64,000 nucleotides of DNA, taken from NCBI RefSeq assembly GCF_010389155.1, contig NC_057761.1, positions 57,906,587 through 57,970,586 on the forward strand, given 5' to 3'. Made by a program: the position numbers and the translations under genes. This DNA comes from Erigeron canadensis (taxonomy: Eukaryota; Streptophyta; Magnoliopsida; Asterales; Asteraceae). The stretch's first letter is position 1. Each line of letters begins with the position of its first letter. Of the stretch, positions 1 through 12,002 are shown one piece after another. The notes beneath the pieces were generated by a model. That model was not told the DNA's origin. It searched no databases and was given only the letters and a program-made list of their open reading frames with translations.

Positions 1-885
1 CTAAGGGTCGCCAATTAGTCAATTACTTAAAAAACTAAATAAATACATAAATTTCTACTAAAAATATAGAGTTTTATAGACATTGTGGAGTTGCCATGAC
101 CATCTTTAGTAACTACATAGCTTCGTCACTGATTATAAAACGACATAAATTATTCTTTTATTAAAATACGGAGTAAGACATTAGTTAATTATTTTGTAAA
201 GTTAAGAAGCTGCAAAATGATGGGGAAAAAAATGGTAAAAAAACCATGGGGTGTGTAGATTTTGACCCATTGTCAAAAAGGTTTTTCAATTCAAATGTTT
301 TGTTTGCTATATACTCATTCAATTGTTCTGGAGAAAAAAGGGTTATTTATCACGTCATGCTCAATTTGATAGATTGAAAATTTTAAAATTTAACTCAATT
401 TATAGATAAAAACTTTCAACTCTAACCCGTGACCTATTAACCCAATTCTATCCCATAAATAATACATGGGTTAGACCGGTGGTTGAGTTCGTGAGCCAAC
501 AGGTAGGTTCCTAATCATACGACTTTGGGTCAAGTGGATTTTTGGGTAAAAAAGTCTCCTAATTAGCTTGTTTATATGTCATTATTTTTTGATGTATCGA
601 ATGGTAACCATTACAATTAATTTAAACTATTAAATATCTATCATATATAAATGCTATGTTTTTATTAGACCACCATGTGTATCTCAAGTTTTTTTCTCAA
701 ATTTTTGATTTTAATTAGTATTTGACATCTTAGAGGTATCTTGAAAAACCAATGAATTACTTTCGCGATCAAAAACGTTGACTTATTGACTAAATCACTG
801 TTTAAATTTTATAATATAATATATTTATAGTAATGATATAATTAAAAAGTTATTGACATTATTAATTATTAATATTACAGTAATA
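1..885. other. Gene-less AT-rich sequence
   Basis: No gene or repeat border recognised. Dense A/T runs and no long ORF. Confidence 0.5.
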
Positions 886-1651
886 TCTCTTATATAAATA
901 AAATAAAATTCTAATGATATCATGATTTTTTAAATAATTCTTAGTTGTCATTATTACATTTATTTCTATCAATTATATCTTTTTGATTTTTTCTTGATTT
1001 ATGACATCATTATATAAAAAGTTTAAATTATTTTTCAATAGATTTATGATATCTTTCATTTTTAGCTTAAGTCCAATGTAAAATAAAATGTAATTATCTA
1101 AAAAAATTTTAAACAACTATATGTCAAATTTTAAATATAATATCACCATCTATTTTCGTCTTAATATTATCAATCAACCCGTCTATATTAAATAATAAAA
1201 CAATTGTTATAAAATCATCATTTAAAAAAAATTAAAATAGCTTAATTGTCATCTCTAAATTATTTTTAAAGTTAAGTTTTTTTTATTTAATTTTCTTATG
1301 ATATTATAAGCACTTTCCTTCTTTAAGTTTATATAATTTTTATTTTTGTTATTTATGATGCTCTTTTCTATATAAAAAAAATAAGTTTTTATTTTCCTTT
1401 GAAAACTCTAATATTTTATACATGGTCTTTTAATTTTTCATCATATAAATTGTTTTATCATAATAGAATTTTAAATTACTTGCATATTATGCAGGTTAAT
1501 AAGCTAAATATACATTTGAAATATAAGATATACTATTTCGAGATTATAAATATGGTTGAACTATCTCATCATAGTTCTTAAATATCGACATAACTTAATA
1601 TTACAAAAGTTTTATTTATAAGCACGGGTTAAATCCGGGTTAATTAGCTAG
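886..1651 (+). mobile_element. Non-autonomous Helitron, family A copy 1
   Basis: Begins TCTCTTATATAAATAAAAT after a host A (885) and ends CTAG (1648-1651) before a host T. The GC-rich subterminal stretch ACGGGTTAAATCCGGGT precedes the end. The 5' terminus is nearly identical to copies at 6884 and 61885. No coding capacity beyond chance ORFs. The 766 bp body is AT-rich. Confidence 0.7.
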
Positions 1652-2594
1652 TTAATAATATAAATTTTGAATAAATAGTTAGGATGAATTGACCAGTAAG
1701 CTAAAATCCAATGTGAAAGTCAACTAATAACATCAATTAAGATTGAAAATATCACCTTTTAGTTATAGAAAAAAGTATTCGAGTTCGCTAAACAATCGAT
1801 AGTTCAAATAATTTTCCCAGATCAAACTATACAAAATTCAAGATGTTCAGTTGATGGTTTATTTGTAGGTTAAGATTACATAAACAAATCTGTTTTTTGT
1901 TTTTTTAGTCAGCTTAAAGTTGGGTTTAGACTAAGTTCAGTATTACCTACCTAAAAGAGGTCATTGTTATTGTTTAAGCATGATATGCATGTGAAATTCA
2001 ATATAAATTTTATGAGCTTTTTTTGAAAAATTGTAACGAGAGGGACAAGTTGAGAAACATCAAGATTTCGGATCAAGGAAGCTTGACCCTTCAACTTTAA
2101 GCTATTGATTTCTAATGATATTGTTTGGAATCTAATCTAATCTAATATATTAATATAATTAAAAGGCTAGCACAAAGTTACATGAGGTAAATGTGCATGC
2201 ATTATTTCTTATATTTTTTTAGAAGCCTTTTCCTTTGAATGCAACACAACAGCTAGAATTAATTTCATATAGTCGGAAATCATGTTTGTATAGTAAGATT
2301 ATTGCTATCTAATTTGTTACTCAACAATGTCCAAATATGAAACTTATACTTATGATTAGTAATTAGGTTATTTTAAATGGAAAACGAAACAACAAAGTTA
2401 CCACTTAAACAAAACCTTGGAATATATATATTAGAGAGAAGAAAAAAAAGGTTAACGTCATAACCATTTAAATTGGAAGAACTATGAGAAATTTTAAATT
2501 ATAACTTGATGTTCATATGCGAATGATATATCTTGATGTTCATATGTAAATGGTATATGTAAACATATTCGTTCACATGTGAACTATATATATA

Positions 2595-2724
2595 GGGAAG
2601 TGATATCCGTACCATTTGTTTTGATTGATGTACCACACTTGTGTAATACTGGCTTGTACAGTCAGCTGTAAAACTTATAAATTGGGGTACATCAATAAGA
2701 AACAAAGGTATGAATATCACTTCC

Positions 2725-2725
<1 letters not shown>
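2595..2725. mobile_element. Foldback MITE, 131 bp
   Basis: Terminal repeats of about 40 bp, GGGAAGTGATATCCGTACC at the left and GGTATGAATATCACTTCCC at the right. Flanked by TATA/ATA tracts on both sides. The terminal GGGAAGYGATAT is shared with the element at 60593. Confidence 0.7.
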
Positions 2726-2763
<38 letters not shown>

Positions 2764-2765
<2 letters not shown>

Positions 2766-3396
2766 GTAGGATAAATTGAGTCTAGTTAATTTGAGTCCAA
2801 AAAAAGTTCATGTAACTTACACATGTAAGTTAACTCCGACCACAACCACCACCATCATCATCACCGGCCACCACCATGATCCTCCGGTGACGACGATCAT
2901 CTCTAGCGAGACTTACACATGTGTAAGTACAACTTACACATGTGTAAATTAACTTTCCGGCGATGATGGTGGCTGGTGGTAGTGGTCAAAAGTTATGATT
3001 CAGAGCAGGTTTCGCCCTTAAGGATATGCATAAACCAAAGCTGGTAGGGGTGATAGGTCATTGAAGGTGATAGGTCATAGTGTGATAGGTCATAGAGGGT
3101 GATAGGTCATGGGGGGTGACCGGTGATGGGTGATCTACCTAACGGGCTCCGCCCTTGGCCACTGCCATAGTGCCATGGATTGACGGACTCCATCTTTAAC
3201 CTTCATTGTTGTGTACATAAGTTGTACTTACACATGTGTAAGTCTCGTCGGAGATGGTCATCGTCGCCGGATGATCATGGTGGTGGTCGGAGATGATGGT
3301 GGTGGTGGTAGGAGGTGGTTGGAATTGGAAGAGATGGAAGAAAATCAATGGACTTTTTTTAGACTCAAAATAAGTTGGACTCATTTTATCTTTCCC
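2764..3396. mobile_element. Foldback element with GGG(T/A)-AGATAAA termini, 633 bp
   Basis: Left GGGTAGGATAAATTGAGTC and right GACTCATTTTATCTTTCCC are inverted repeats extending about 50 bp. Inner copies of CTTACACATGTGTAAGT and CCACCACCATGATC or its complement occur in both arms. The element is embedded in (TA)n on both sides. The centre contains short direct GTGATAGGTCAT repeats (3048-3117). ORFs here are low-complexity and not genes. Confidence 0.65.
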
Positions 3397-3429
3397 ATAT
3401 ATATATATATATATATTATAAAGCAAATT

Positions 3430-3720
3430 TCATTTTGTTAATTTTTAAGTTTCAACAATTTATCAAAATCACATTACATAATAACCTATAGTACTCGCCG
3501 ATGCCACCACCACCACGGCCAATTGACGTCGTCACCGCCACCACCAATTGACGTCGTCGCCGTCACCACCACCACTGTCGTACGCCATCACATCCCGTCA
3601 TCGCCATCTCTGTCGTACATTGTTATTACATTGCCGTCACTTCCACCACCAATGTTGCTACCATTGCACGCCACCTTCATCCGTCACGGCTACCACAACC
3701 GCCATAATTATACCGTCACA
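3430..3720 (+). repeat. CCACCACC/GTCGTC-rich low-complexity tract
   Basis: CCAATTGACGTCGTC occurs twice (3520 and 3546) within trinucleotide-rich sequence resembling the ACC tracts inside family B Helitrons. No hairpin or CTAG end was found. Overlapping ORFs are compositionally biased and not believed. Confidence 0.4.
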
Positions 3721-3927
3721 TCGCACATATGCCATTTTAATAATGTATTAAAAGAAACCATTTTAAGTGAAAAAAACTTCAAGAAATCGGGAGAATGTTG
3801 AAAACTCGACATAGTGGTGTCAAAAAACTTAATTACTTGTGTTTGCAATATTAAAATCTTAATAAAAGTACTACTAGAACAGGCAAGACATTGAGAGTGA
3901 GATGAACGTGATTTTTTTAGATAACTA

Positions 3928-4664
3928 ATAGATTTTATATCCGTGTCCAACACTGAACACGAGGTTTACGATATTATCAATATTAAATCTTAATATATTT
4001 AGTTCATAAACACTTATAACTTTAAAAATATACGGTTTCAAAAAGTGTTATACTTTGCAAGTTGTAGTATAATAATCACAGGTTCGATATCGTAATTATT
4101 AACTGAGACATATTGATAAATTTATTTGTCGTAGTCATTTCACAAGGCACATGCTACAATAACTTATCTATTATAGAATTTTTTTTAAAACCAGTTGTAC
4201 TCATAATGTGATATTATTATGAAAGATAATTAAGAATTAAAATATAAGCATACTTGTGATCTTGTACTTGACATTCAAGTATATATACTTAATCATGATG
4301 CGGGCGCATAACACGAATATGTTTATTTTCAATTACTTGTCTTATGATAATTAGATAACAATTAGGATTGTTTTCATATTCTTTGATAACGATTATAACT
4401 CTTGATTTGGATAAAAATAAATATAATTTAAATATTTAGGGCTAAAAAGTGTAAATTATTGATGAAAAACAAAAAAATTGAAATTAATGAGATTTTTTCT
4501 ACAAATTAATATAAATCCTAATATAATAATATAATTGGATAATGATTATTAGGATTTTTAATTTATAGTTAATCTAAATGATGGCATAAGCGAGAGTCAA
4601 TTTGAAGAAATTGAGCAATTTAATTGGTTAATAAGTCATTAGTTCAACTGTATTATAATATATA
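3928..4664 (-). mobile_element. Family C Helitron, first of a tandem pair
   Basis: The minus-strand 3' end lies at the left: the long hairpin CCGTGTCCAACACTGAACACG, then ATAAAATCTATTAG (diverged CTAG). The right border is the family 5' end (minus TATATATTATAATACAGTTG) and touches the CTAG of the next copy at 4665. About 740 bp, AT-rich, non-coding. Confidence 0.65.
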
Positions 4665-5758
4665 CTAGATTTTAGACCCGTGTCCAACACTGGACACGAG
4701 TTTTACGATATTATCAATATTAGATCTTCATACCTTTAAGTCATAAAAGCTTATAATTTTGAAGAAATACGGTTCTAAATGTTATATTTGTAGTACAATA
4801 ATCATATGTTTGTCACTATAATGATTAGCCTAGACATATTGATGGAATTGTTTGTCGTAGTCATTCCACAAGCCACATGCTATATATAATAATTTCTTCA
4901 TTATAGAATATTTTGAAACCAGTTATATATACTCATAATGTGATACTATTATGAAAGATAATGAAGAATTAAAATATAAACATATTTGTGATCCTGTACT
5001 TGACATTCAAGTATATGTATTTAATCATGATGCGCGTCCATATACGCATAGGTTTATTTTCAATCACTTGTTCTATGATAATATAATAACAATTAGGAAT
5101 GTTTTTATATTCTTTGATAACAATTAGAACTCTTGATTTGAGTGACAACTGTAACATTAAATATTAATATGTAAAACTAATATATAAAAAAGAGAAAATT
5201 ATGTACTTTTTTTTATTGAGAGATAAAATGAATCTTAAATGTAGTTTATATTGATTTGGATTTATGATTCAAGTAACCCTTTGTTGTAAATCGTGTTTGG
5301 GATATGTATCCAGAGTTCACATTGTATTTATATCAAATATTAAACTAAATATTAATATTTATAATTATAAAAATCTAATATAATATTTGTTAATAAGTCG
5401 TTAGGTTTTGAAATAATTTTTTATAGAAAATATTTCATATGTTAAAATTTTTTTTAATTTAATTAAATGATTATAAATTTTAAAAAGTTCTCTTAAGTTG
5501 ATGGCTAAAAATAAATATAAAGTAAGTATTCAGGGCTAAAAAGTGTAAATTATTGATGGAAAATAAAAAAATGTAAATTAATGAGACTTTTTCTACAATT
5601 TAATATAAATACTAATATAATAATATATTTGGATAATAATTATTAAGATTTTTAATTTGTAGTTTATCTAAATGATGACATCATCAAAAGTCAATTTGAT
5701 GAAATTGAGCAATGTAATTGGTTAATAAGTTATTAGTTCAACTGTCTTATAGTATATA
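4665..5758 (-). mobile_element. Family C Helitron, second of the tandem pair
   Basis: The left end is CTAG (4665-4668) with the hairpin CGTGTCCA-GTG-TTGGACACG on the minus strand. The right end is the shared 5' terminus TATATACTATAAGACAGTT (minus). The body has the same landmark phrases as the neighbour, such as GATGCG after TTTAATCAT and TTGACATTCAAGTATA, with extra internal sequence. Confidence 0.7.
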
Positions 5759-6883
5759 TTAAGATTAAAATTAAGATATTAAGATAATAATTTAAGATTA
5801 AGATAGCTAGCGGTTACAATGGCGAAGCTTAGTTGGGGTCCTAGGTCCTCTCATTTTTATGCCCAATAACCAAATTTTATCCCTAATTCGTTTAAAATAT
5901 TTATAAAAAAATACCTTACCTAGATAACAAAATTACTTAAAAAAGTTTTTATACTCGTAATAAAAGCTACCATATTTATTTGTTGGTTATCTATGCATGC
6001 ATTGCAATAATCATGCCGTTTCTATCATTTTACAGTAATTATTAATTAACAATTATGGATCATAAAATGCAATACTATTATTTTCTTCTTTCATTCAGAG
6101 GTGGGAACATTTGGAAGGCACTCCAAAGGCTATCAACTTTTTTCGTATCTTTACATTCACTATTTGTGTAAGCCTCTGTCCACTTGTTCACATTGATTAT
6201 ACACCCCAAATTAAGCAAAGCATACCTTAAAGTTAATTACCCAATAAAGAAAGCTAAAAGTAGGTTTTTAAGGCAAATTTTAAAAAATAAAAATAATACT
6301 GTACAAGTTTAGGTTTTCAATCACGTTAAAAAAAGTTCGATCACATACTCTTAAATATACATCGGATCAAAGTAAATGTTGGTCATAAATAAAGATTCGT
6401 TTATCAATTTTTTCTGCTAATCTTTCAACCTCAATTGTCACGAAGAAAAAGATATGATGCTTTTTTAGTTATTTAATTATTGTATACTCAAGACATATCA
6501 TGCATCTCATATTTAACTAACTAGGGAAATGAATGCACGATTTCAAATACATGTAATTTGTTCTTTTATAGTATTCTATTTAAAAGCCATCATCTTGAAT
6601 ATGACATTCAAATTAAATATATTATGGTACGTTTACAACACTTTTTACTAAATATATTGACCTAGCTAATGCCTAGTGTACATGTAAGTCATAAATAAAG
6701 ATTCCATGTCATTTCTTCACTTAACGTTTCATTAATTAAAATGGCATCAATATCATTAATTTCAATAGAAAACCATTTTACAAGAATTTGCCCACTTCAT
6801 TGTTATGATTTTAATTCTATGTTATTTTCACGTTATATATCAATACATCATGAATTAACCTTAAATTTATTTATGCTATTTAA
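5759..6883. other. Gene-less AT-rich sequence
   Basis: Lies between the Helitron pair and Helitron 6884. Nothing recognisable. Confidence 0.5.
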
Positions 6884-7196
6884 TCTCTTATATAAATAAA
6901 ATAAAATTATGATTACACATATATTTTTAAAAAAATATTACTTGGCATCACTAGACATTTTGTTATTAATTATTTATATTTTATCTAATTAGTTTATGAA
7001 ATCATATCTAATTAAATTTTGATTTTTCTTTATTCTACCATTAAATATCTTCACTTTTAAATATTTTAGTTTGTTATATGCAAACAGGTTATATGTTTTT
7101 TTTAAGTTTTATATATATTTTTTTATTATCAAACTACATGACTTTTATAAACATTTTTCTTTATCTATTCGTATAATACGTGAGTTACTAAGCTAG
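6884..7196 (+). mobile_element. Non-autonomous Helitron, family A copy 2 (313 bp)
   Basis: Starts TCTCTTATATAAATAAAAT after a host A (6883) and ends GTTACTAAGCTAG before a host T. Its 5' half aligns with the 886 copy, and its body with 61885-62195 in reverse. It is a short internally deleted form. Confidence 0.75.
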
Positions 7197-7555
7197 TTAC
7201 ATTGTATAACCAATTTTTTGAGAAAATATTAAAGGAGAGGGCGATGTCCTACGTACCATATTAGTTGACATGCCCTTAATTTGTTCTTAAGTCAAACACT
7301 TTTACTTTTAAGATAAATTCTTCTACATAATTATGTTGTATTTATTATTTTCATCATGGTATCTATAATGTCGACCCATGACATATGTTCATAAAAATTA
7401 ATTATGTAAAATTATAATTAGTTAAATGTAAAATATTTTTTATGGCTGTACCTACGAACGGGCAGTGTGATGGTCTGGCCAAGATTGTTAGACTTCAACG
7501 TTTTTAATCTACAAAGAATGTGAAAGTTTTACATTAATGATCTTATTTAGTTTAA

Positions 7556-7802
7556 GAAAGCAGCATGGTTGGATTCAGTGGTAAACATCCTTGCCTCTGG
7601 AGACAGAGATCATGGGTTCGATCCTCATCCCATGGAAAGGTTGGAGGGCCGTTTTTACCATTTAGGTAGAAACTGGAAGCAGCCTCTCTACTTAAGTAGA
7701 GGTAAGGTCTGCCTACATATATTTTAACCTCCCCCATACACCGTCGAGGTATTGGGGCTCAAAACCCGCAAAAAACGGCACTGAGCAGTTACTTACTTAC
7801 TT
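7556..7802 (+). mobile_element. tRNA-derived SINE with perfect 16-bp target duplication
   Basis: The head contains an A-box-like TGGATTCAGTGGTAAAC and a B box GGTTCGATCCT, as in a tRNA-derived pol III promoter. The body (TAGAGGTAAGGTCTGCCTAC, then CCCCCATACACCGTCGAGG) ends in a TTACTTACTTACTT tail. It is flanked by ATCTTATTTAGTTTAA at 7540-7555 and 7803-7818, a perfect 16-bp target-site duplication. Confidence 0.9.
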
Positions 7803-7818
7803 ATCTTATTTAGTTTAA

Positions 7819-8982
7819 ACTTGGACTTTTTAAAAGCGACAAAAAAATTACAATTATACTGTCGCATTATATAAGAGTTTGATGTAAATGTATAATTGTC
7901 TACAATGCAGTGTTACTTAACTCATGTTGGTACTTAATACTAACATTACAATACTATATGATCGATATATAAAATCTGTTCACTTATTTTCGGATTATTA
8001 TTTGGAAATATAATAATCATAAAAAAATCTAGCGGGATATGTAGTATAAATGTTCTTTATGTTTGTTACTAACTTCTGACAATAAAGTTTAAACATTTAG
8101 GGACCCGAACGGATAGGAAAGGAAAGGAAGCATCAAGCGAGCTCAGGCCAGCGGCGTTTAGTTACAGAAAACACCATTTGTTTTCCATTTTTGTTTTTCA
8201 AGAAAACATAGATTACATATATAACTTCAATGCTAGACTGAGACCACTCGACCAATCTCATCCATTTGAAAATTCGTGTAAAAGTTACGCTTCTAATAAT
8301 AGGTTGGGTTGGCTCAGCTAACCGGGTTGAACAGAGTAGCTACGCTTGTAGATCAAATTTCTTTCAAAACTTAAATTGGGCATGTAATTTGAGTAGCTGG
8401 AATCTAAATATCACCGGCTCTGATTCTAAATTTAGTAATTGAAACCCTCGATGTGACGAAAATACTCCAAACCGAATGATCCAAATGTAAAACTCTTCAA
8501 ACGATCTGTTGTCATAATAACTCCAAATGTATACAGATTACCAAAAAAACACGTTTATTATTTTTCTATAATATAAACATGCATAGAATCAATACAAGAA
8601 TCAAAAGTCTTAAAGTACCATTGGTATTCTTGGTGCCACCGTTTTTTGGAAACTCACAGGTTTGAGGTTTTTTGGTGACGAGACCGAAAATGCACGAAAT
8701 TGATGGACTGAAAATACTCGGGTCGTTCGATCCCGATCCAGATTCTAGCTATTTCGTTCGGTTTTTGAGGATTTTGGGGTGGTTTGCTGTTTTATTATAG
8801 TCTTTTTAGCAAATTTTACCATTGAACCAATAATTAGTTTGACCAATACATTATCGATCTTTAGGAAGTAGGAGTGTAGGACCTAATGTTTCTCTACGGC
8901 TCTACCTCCGGTCCTCCACTAAAATACCCAGGCCCATTTATAAAGCCCATATATAGAGATGATTTCCACAAACAGTGAAAAA
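7819..8982. other. Gene-less sequence
   Basis: No coherent ORF, structural repeat or domain found. Confidence 0.5.
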
Positions 8983-9020
8983 CTAGTATTTCTACCCGGG
9001 CGTTGCCCCGGGAGAAAAAC
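8983..9020 (-). mobile_element. Helitron 3' end with CCCGGGC hairpin
   Basis: Left end CTAG at 8983-8986 preceded by A. On the minus strand the hairpin CCCGGG-GCAACG-CCCGGG precedes TAGAAATACTAG. The element body extends right through the AAAGTT-rich tract. Its 5' end was not found. Confidence 0.65.
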
Positions 9021-9470
9021 ATAACTCTGGTGATAAAAGTTACAAAAACATTAAGCCGAAAAACAAAATTTGCGCGACAAAAGTTAAGAAAATGAAAGTT
9101 GTGGTTCAAAGTAAAGAAAATGAAACTTTGGTAATAAAATTTAGAAATCAAAAGTTATATCGTAAAAGAAAATGAAAGAAAACTTTCAGAGCAAAGTTTA
9201 AAAACAAAGTTATATGAAAAAAAGTACAAAAGTTAAGAAACTTTATACCTAAAAAACAAAGTTTGTATGTTGAAAGTTTAAAAAACAAAAGTTATGTAAC
9301 GAAAGGTAAAAGGGGAAATGTAAAAAAAAAAAAAAAATTTGGTGGAAAGTTTAAAAAGTAAAAGTTATGTAGTAAAAAAAAAAGAAAATAAGGGTCGTTA
9401 AGTCTGTCACCTAACAGTCGTTAAGTCTGTTACCTAACCGCCGTTAAGTCTGTTAATTATGTTCGATGCT
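9020..9470. repeat. AAAGTT-rich tract and a 23-bp tandem repeat
   Basis: Many irregular repeats of ACAAAAGTTA, AAAGTTTAAAAA and AAAATGAAA fill 9020-9385. Then three units of a 23-bp repeat (GTCGTTAAGTCTGTTACCTAA type) start at 9394, 9417 and 9440. The latter is a small minisatellite next to the Helitron end. Confidence 0.7.
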
Positions 9471-10084
9471 TTAAAGGCTTGTACCTTATGCTAAAGGGGG
9501 AGTACTTTTAGCTACAGTAACTCCCCCTCACAAACCAAAGTTGGTTTTTAGTATTATACTAAAAAAGAAGAAATCCTTAAAAACTTTATTTATTGAGAAA
9601 TAAAAAAAGAAAGAACAATAAAACAAATTGATGTTTGAATTTATCAAAGAAGAACAGTAAAATTAATTTATGTTTGAATTGTATTTTGTTTGAAGTAATG
9701 TAAATCTAATTTAGTAATGGAAAATATAAAAGAAAGAAACATACTTGATAGCTTTAGAACTTTACTGCTGTTACAAAAGGTGAGAAGACACAGCTACTTT
9801 AAGTGAAGTAGGTTACTGCTATTTCTTTGAGTAAACTATATATGCAGGTAAAGAGAAATAAGTTCAGGTAAAGAGAAGACATTAGATACTATAGAATGTT
9901 AGATGTATGTAGATACTTCCATGTTCGAAAGTGGTAAAAGATGCAACAAAAGCTGTACAACAGACACAATGTACAGTGAGCATAATAACTTGTACATAGT
10001 AAGTTACTTTTTAGAAGATATATAATGTAAAGTAATTTTTTTCTTTAAATTTTGTTTCGATCCAGACGTGTTATAAACAATTTT

Positions 10085-10200
10085 AACCAGCCAATTGTTG
10101 GACCTCTAACCCACTTCTCATGGAAAATACCTTGAGATGGGAAAACCCAAGACTCGAACCTAATACCTTGGGAAAAACTCACCTCTGGACCCACATAGTG
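10085..10200 (-). mobile_element. Possible SINE remnant
   Basis: On the minus strand GGTTCGAGTCTTGGG resembles a tRNA B box (+ strand GACTCGAACC at 10152-10161). No convincing A box or poly-A tail is seen. Confidence 0.3.
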
Positions 10201-10363
10201 AATTTAAAAAATACTTTTGGCCAACCCAAATAAGTTGAATTGGTTAAAAAGATATAAAGTAATTAATGATATCTTTTCTTTTGCTAATTTAACTTTCTAA
10301 CTTTGTTATATTTAAGTCTTATTTTAAAATTTTCTATGTTAATATCTAGTTGCACGGGGTTTT

Positions 10364-10601
10364 ATCTATACTTATCTAATAAAACAAGTCATCTCCATAT
10401 AATATACTTATAATAACCTCAATGAAATAATTTATATTATAGATCTCCAACAATTAAAATAACTACAATACTACCTTTAACATCAATTACCTTTACATTC
10501 ACTACCATCATCGCCCCCATCACCGTTCCTACTACCTCCCCCACCATCGTCACCACCATCACCTCCGCCATCATTATCTCACCGTTATCGCATTGTGCGA
10601 A
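10364..10601 (+). mobile_element. Non-autonomous Helitron, family B copy
   Basis: Canonical plant 5' end TCTATACTTATCTAATAAAA after A, then a body shared with 62196-62397, a CCA/CAC-rich tract and the terminal hairpin CGCA-TTG-TGCG followed by AACATAAGTCTAG before T. About 240 bp, no coding potential. Confidence 0.75.
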
Positions 10602-10678
10602 CATAAGTCTAGTTATAAAAAATGAAAGGTGATTTTGATGTACTTACAAAAGTATCATGTTAAACATTTTATAGTGTA

Positions 10679-11010
10679 CAAGAGATAGTCCCCGCGCGTT
10701 GCGGCGGTAAGGTGGTGGGGGTGATAGGTCAAGTCATAGAGTATGTTAGCCAAATCCTTAGCCATACGGACCCCATCCTCAGATTTAAAATTTTGGCAAA
10801 AGCATATCGAATGACATCTCTAATGAAAAACATGAAATTTTAAGAACACCATGCAATTTTTATAATTTATCGATATACGGTTTTAAGATAAAAGATTTTG
10901 AATGAATTAGATAAATAAAATAATTTATGAATGAGAGAAAAAAAAATGAGTGGTTGAGATTTAGAGAGAAAGAAAAAATGAGTGGTTGAGATTTAAGGTT
11001 AATATATATA
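10679..11010 (-). mobile_element. CTYG-ended Helitron (family D), truncated
   Basis: Left end CAAG (minus CTTG) preceded by A, then the hairpin CCGC-GCGTT-GCGG. The body has ACGGTTTTAAGATAAAAGATTTTGAATGAATTAG and the phrase GACATCTCTAATGAAA, shared with 13571, 31979, 42540 and 46613. The 5' part is cut by the foldback MITE at 11015. Confidence 0.65.
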
Positions 11011-11014
11011 TATA

Positions 11015-11524
11015 AGGTAAAGTTATTTTGGGAACCTTTTTTGCGAGAACCTTTGAGAACTTTTCAAATCAAGCCCAACCGATGATTGTTATTTGCATGA
11101 AAATTGTTTTTTGATTGTTTTCTGAATAACTTATGTGTAATTTTAAAGTTTATAATTTTGTGGAGCATGGATTATCATCCGTTATACAGTTATGTGGAGA
11201 TTTTGATTCTTGATCACAAGTGCACGAATATTGCTATGATGTTATAATTGTGTGGAGCATGGATTATCATCCGTTATACAGTTATGTGGAGATTTGGATT
11301 CTTGATTACAAGTGCACGAATATTGCTATGATGATGATCATAGCAATATTCGTGCACTTGTGATCAAGAATCCAAATCTCCACATAACTGTATAACGGAT
11401 GATAATCCATGCTCCACACAATTATAAACTTTAAAATTACACATAATTTATTCAGAAAACAATCAAAAAATAATTTTCATGCAAATAACAATCACCTGGG
11501 CTTGATTTGAAAATAACTTTACCC
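11015..11524. mobile_element. Long foldback MITE, copy 1
   Basis: Starts GGTAAAGTTATTTTGGGAAC, ends in the complement AATAACTTTACCC, and folds about 11337 into a near-perfect arm of ~190 bp (CACGAATATTGCTATGAT against ATCATAGCAATATTCGTG). The left arm has a ~90-bp internal tandem duplication (11161-11248 and 11253-11340). Flanked by TATATA. Confidence 0.8.
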
Positions 11525-11534
11525 TATATATATA

Positions 11535-12002
11535 GTGAAAAGTTATTTTGAGAACCTTTGAGAACTTTTCAAATCAAGCCCAACCGATGATTGTTCTTTA
11601 CATGAAAATTGTTTTTTGATAGTTTTATGAATAACTTATGTGTAATTTTGAAGTTTATAATTGTGTGGAGCATGGATTATCATCTGTTATACAATTATGT
11701 AGAAATTTGGATTCTTGATCACATGTGCACGAATATTGCTATGGTCATATATATGTAAGTCGATCACATGTAATCATAGCAATATTCGTGCACATGTGAT
11801 CAAGAATCCAAATCTCCACATAATTGTATAACGGATGATAATCCATGCCTCCACAGAATTATAAACTTCAAAATTACACATAAGTAATTCAGAAAACAAT
11901 CAAAAAACAATTTTCATGTAAAGAATAATCAACGGTTGGGCTTAATTTGAAAAGTTCTCAAAGGTTATCGCAAAAATAAAGGTTCTCAAAATAACTTTTC
12001 AC
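11535..12002. mobile_element. Long foldback MITE, copy 2
   Basis: GTGAAAAGTTATTTTGAGAAC to its complement CAAAATAACTTTTCAC. The arms carry the same phrases as copy 1 (TCAAATCAAGCCCAACCGAT, GTGGAGCATGGATTATCAT), and the loop is TGGTCATATATATGTAAGTC. It is separated from copy 1 by only TATATATATA. Confidence 0.8.

Noticed and set aside
3196..3801. Several overlapping short ORFs on both strands rich in His, Pro, Thr or Gly
   Set aside because: They arise from CCACCACC and GTGGTGG repeats in a foldback element and a low-complexity tract; no conserved domain.
7560..7640. tRNA gene
   Set aside because: A and B boxes are present, but no cloverleaf, and the sequence continues into a SINE body with a tail and target duplication.
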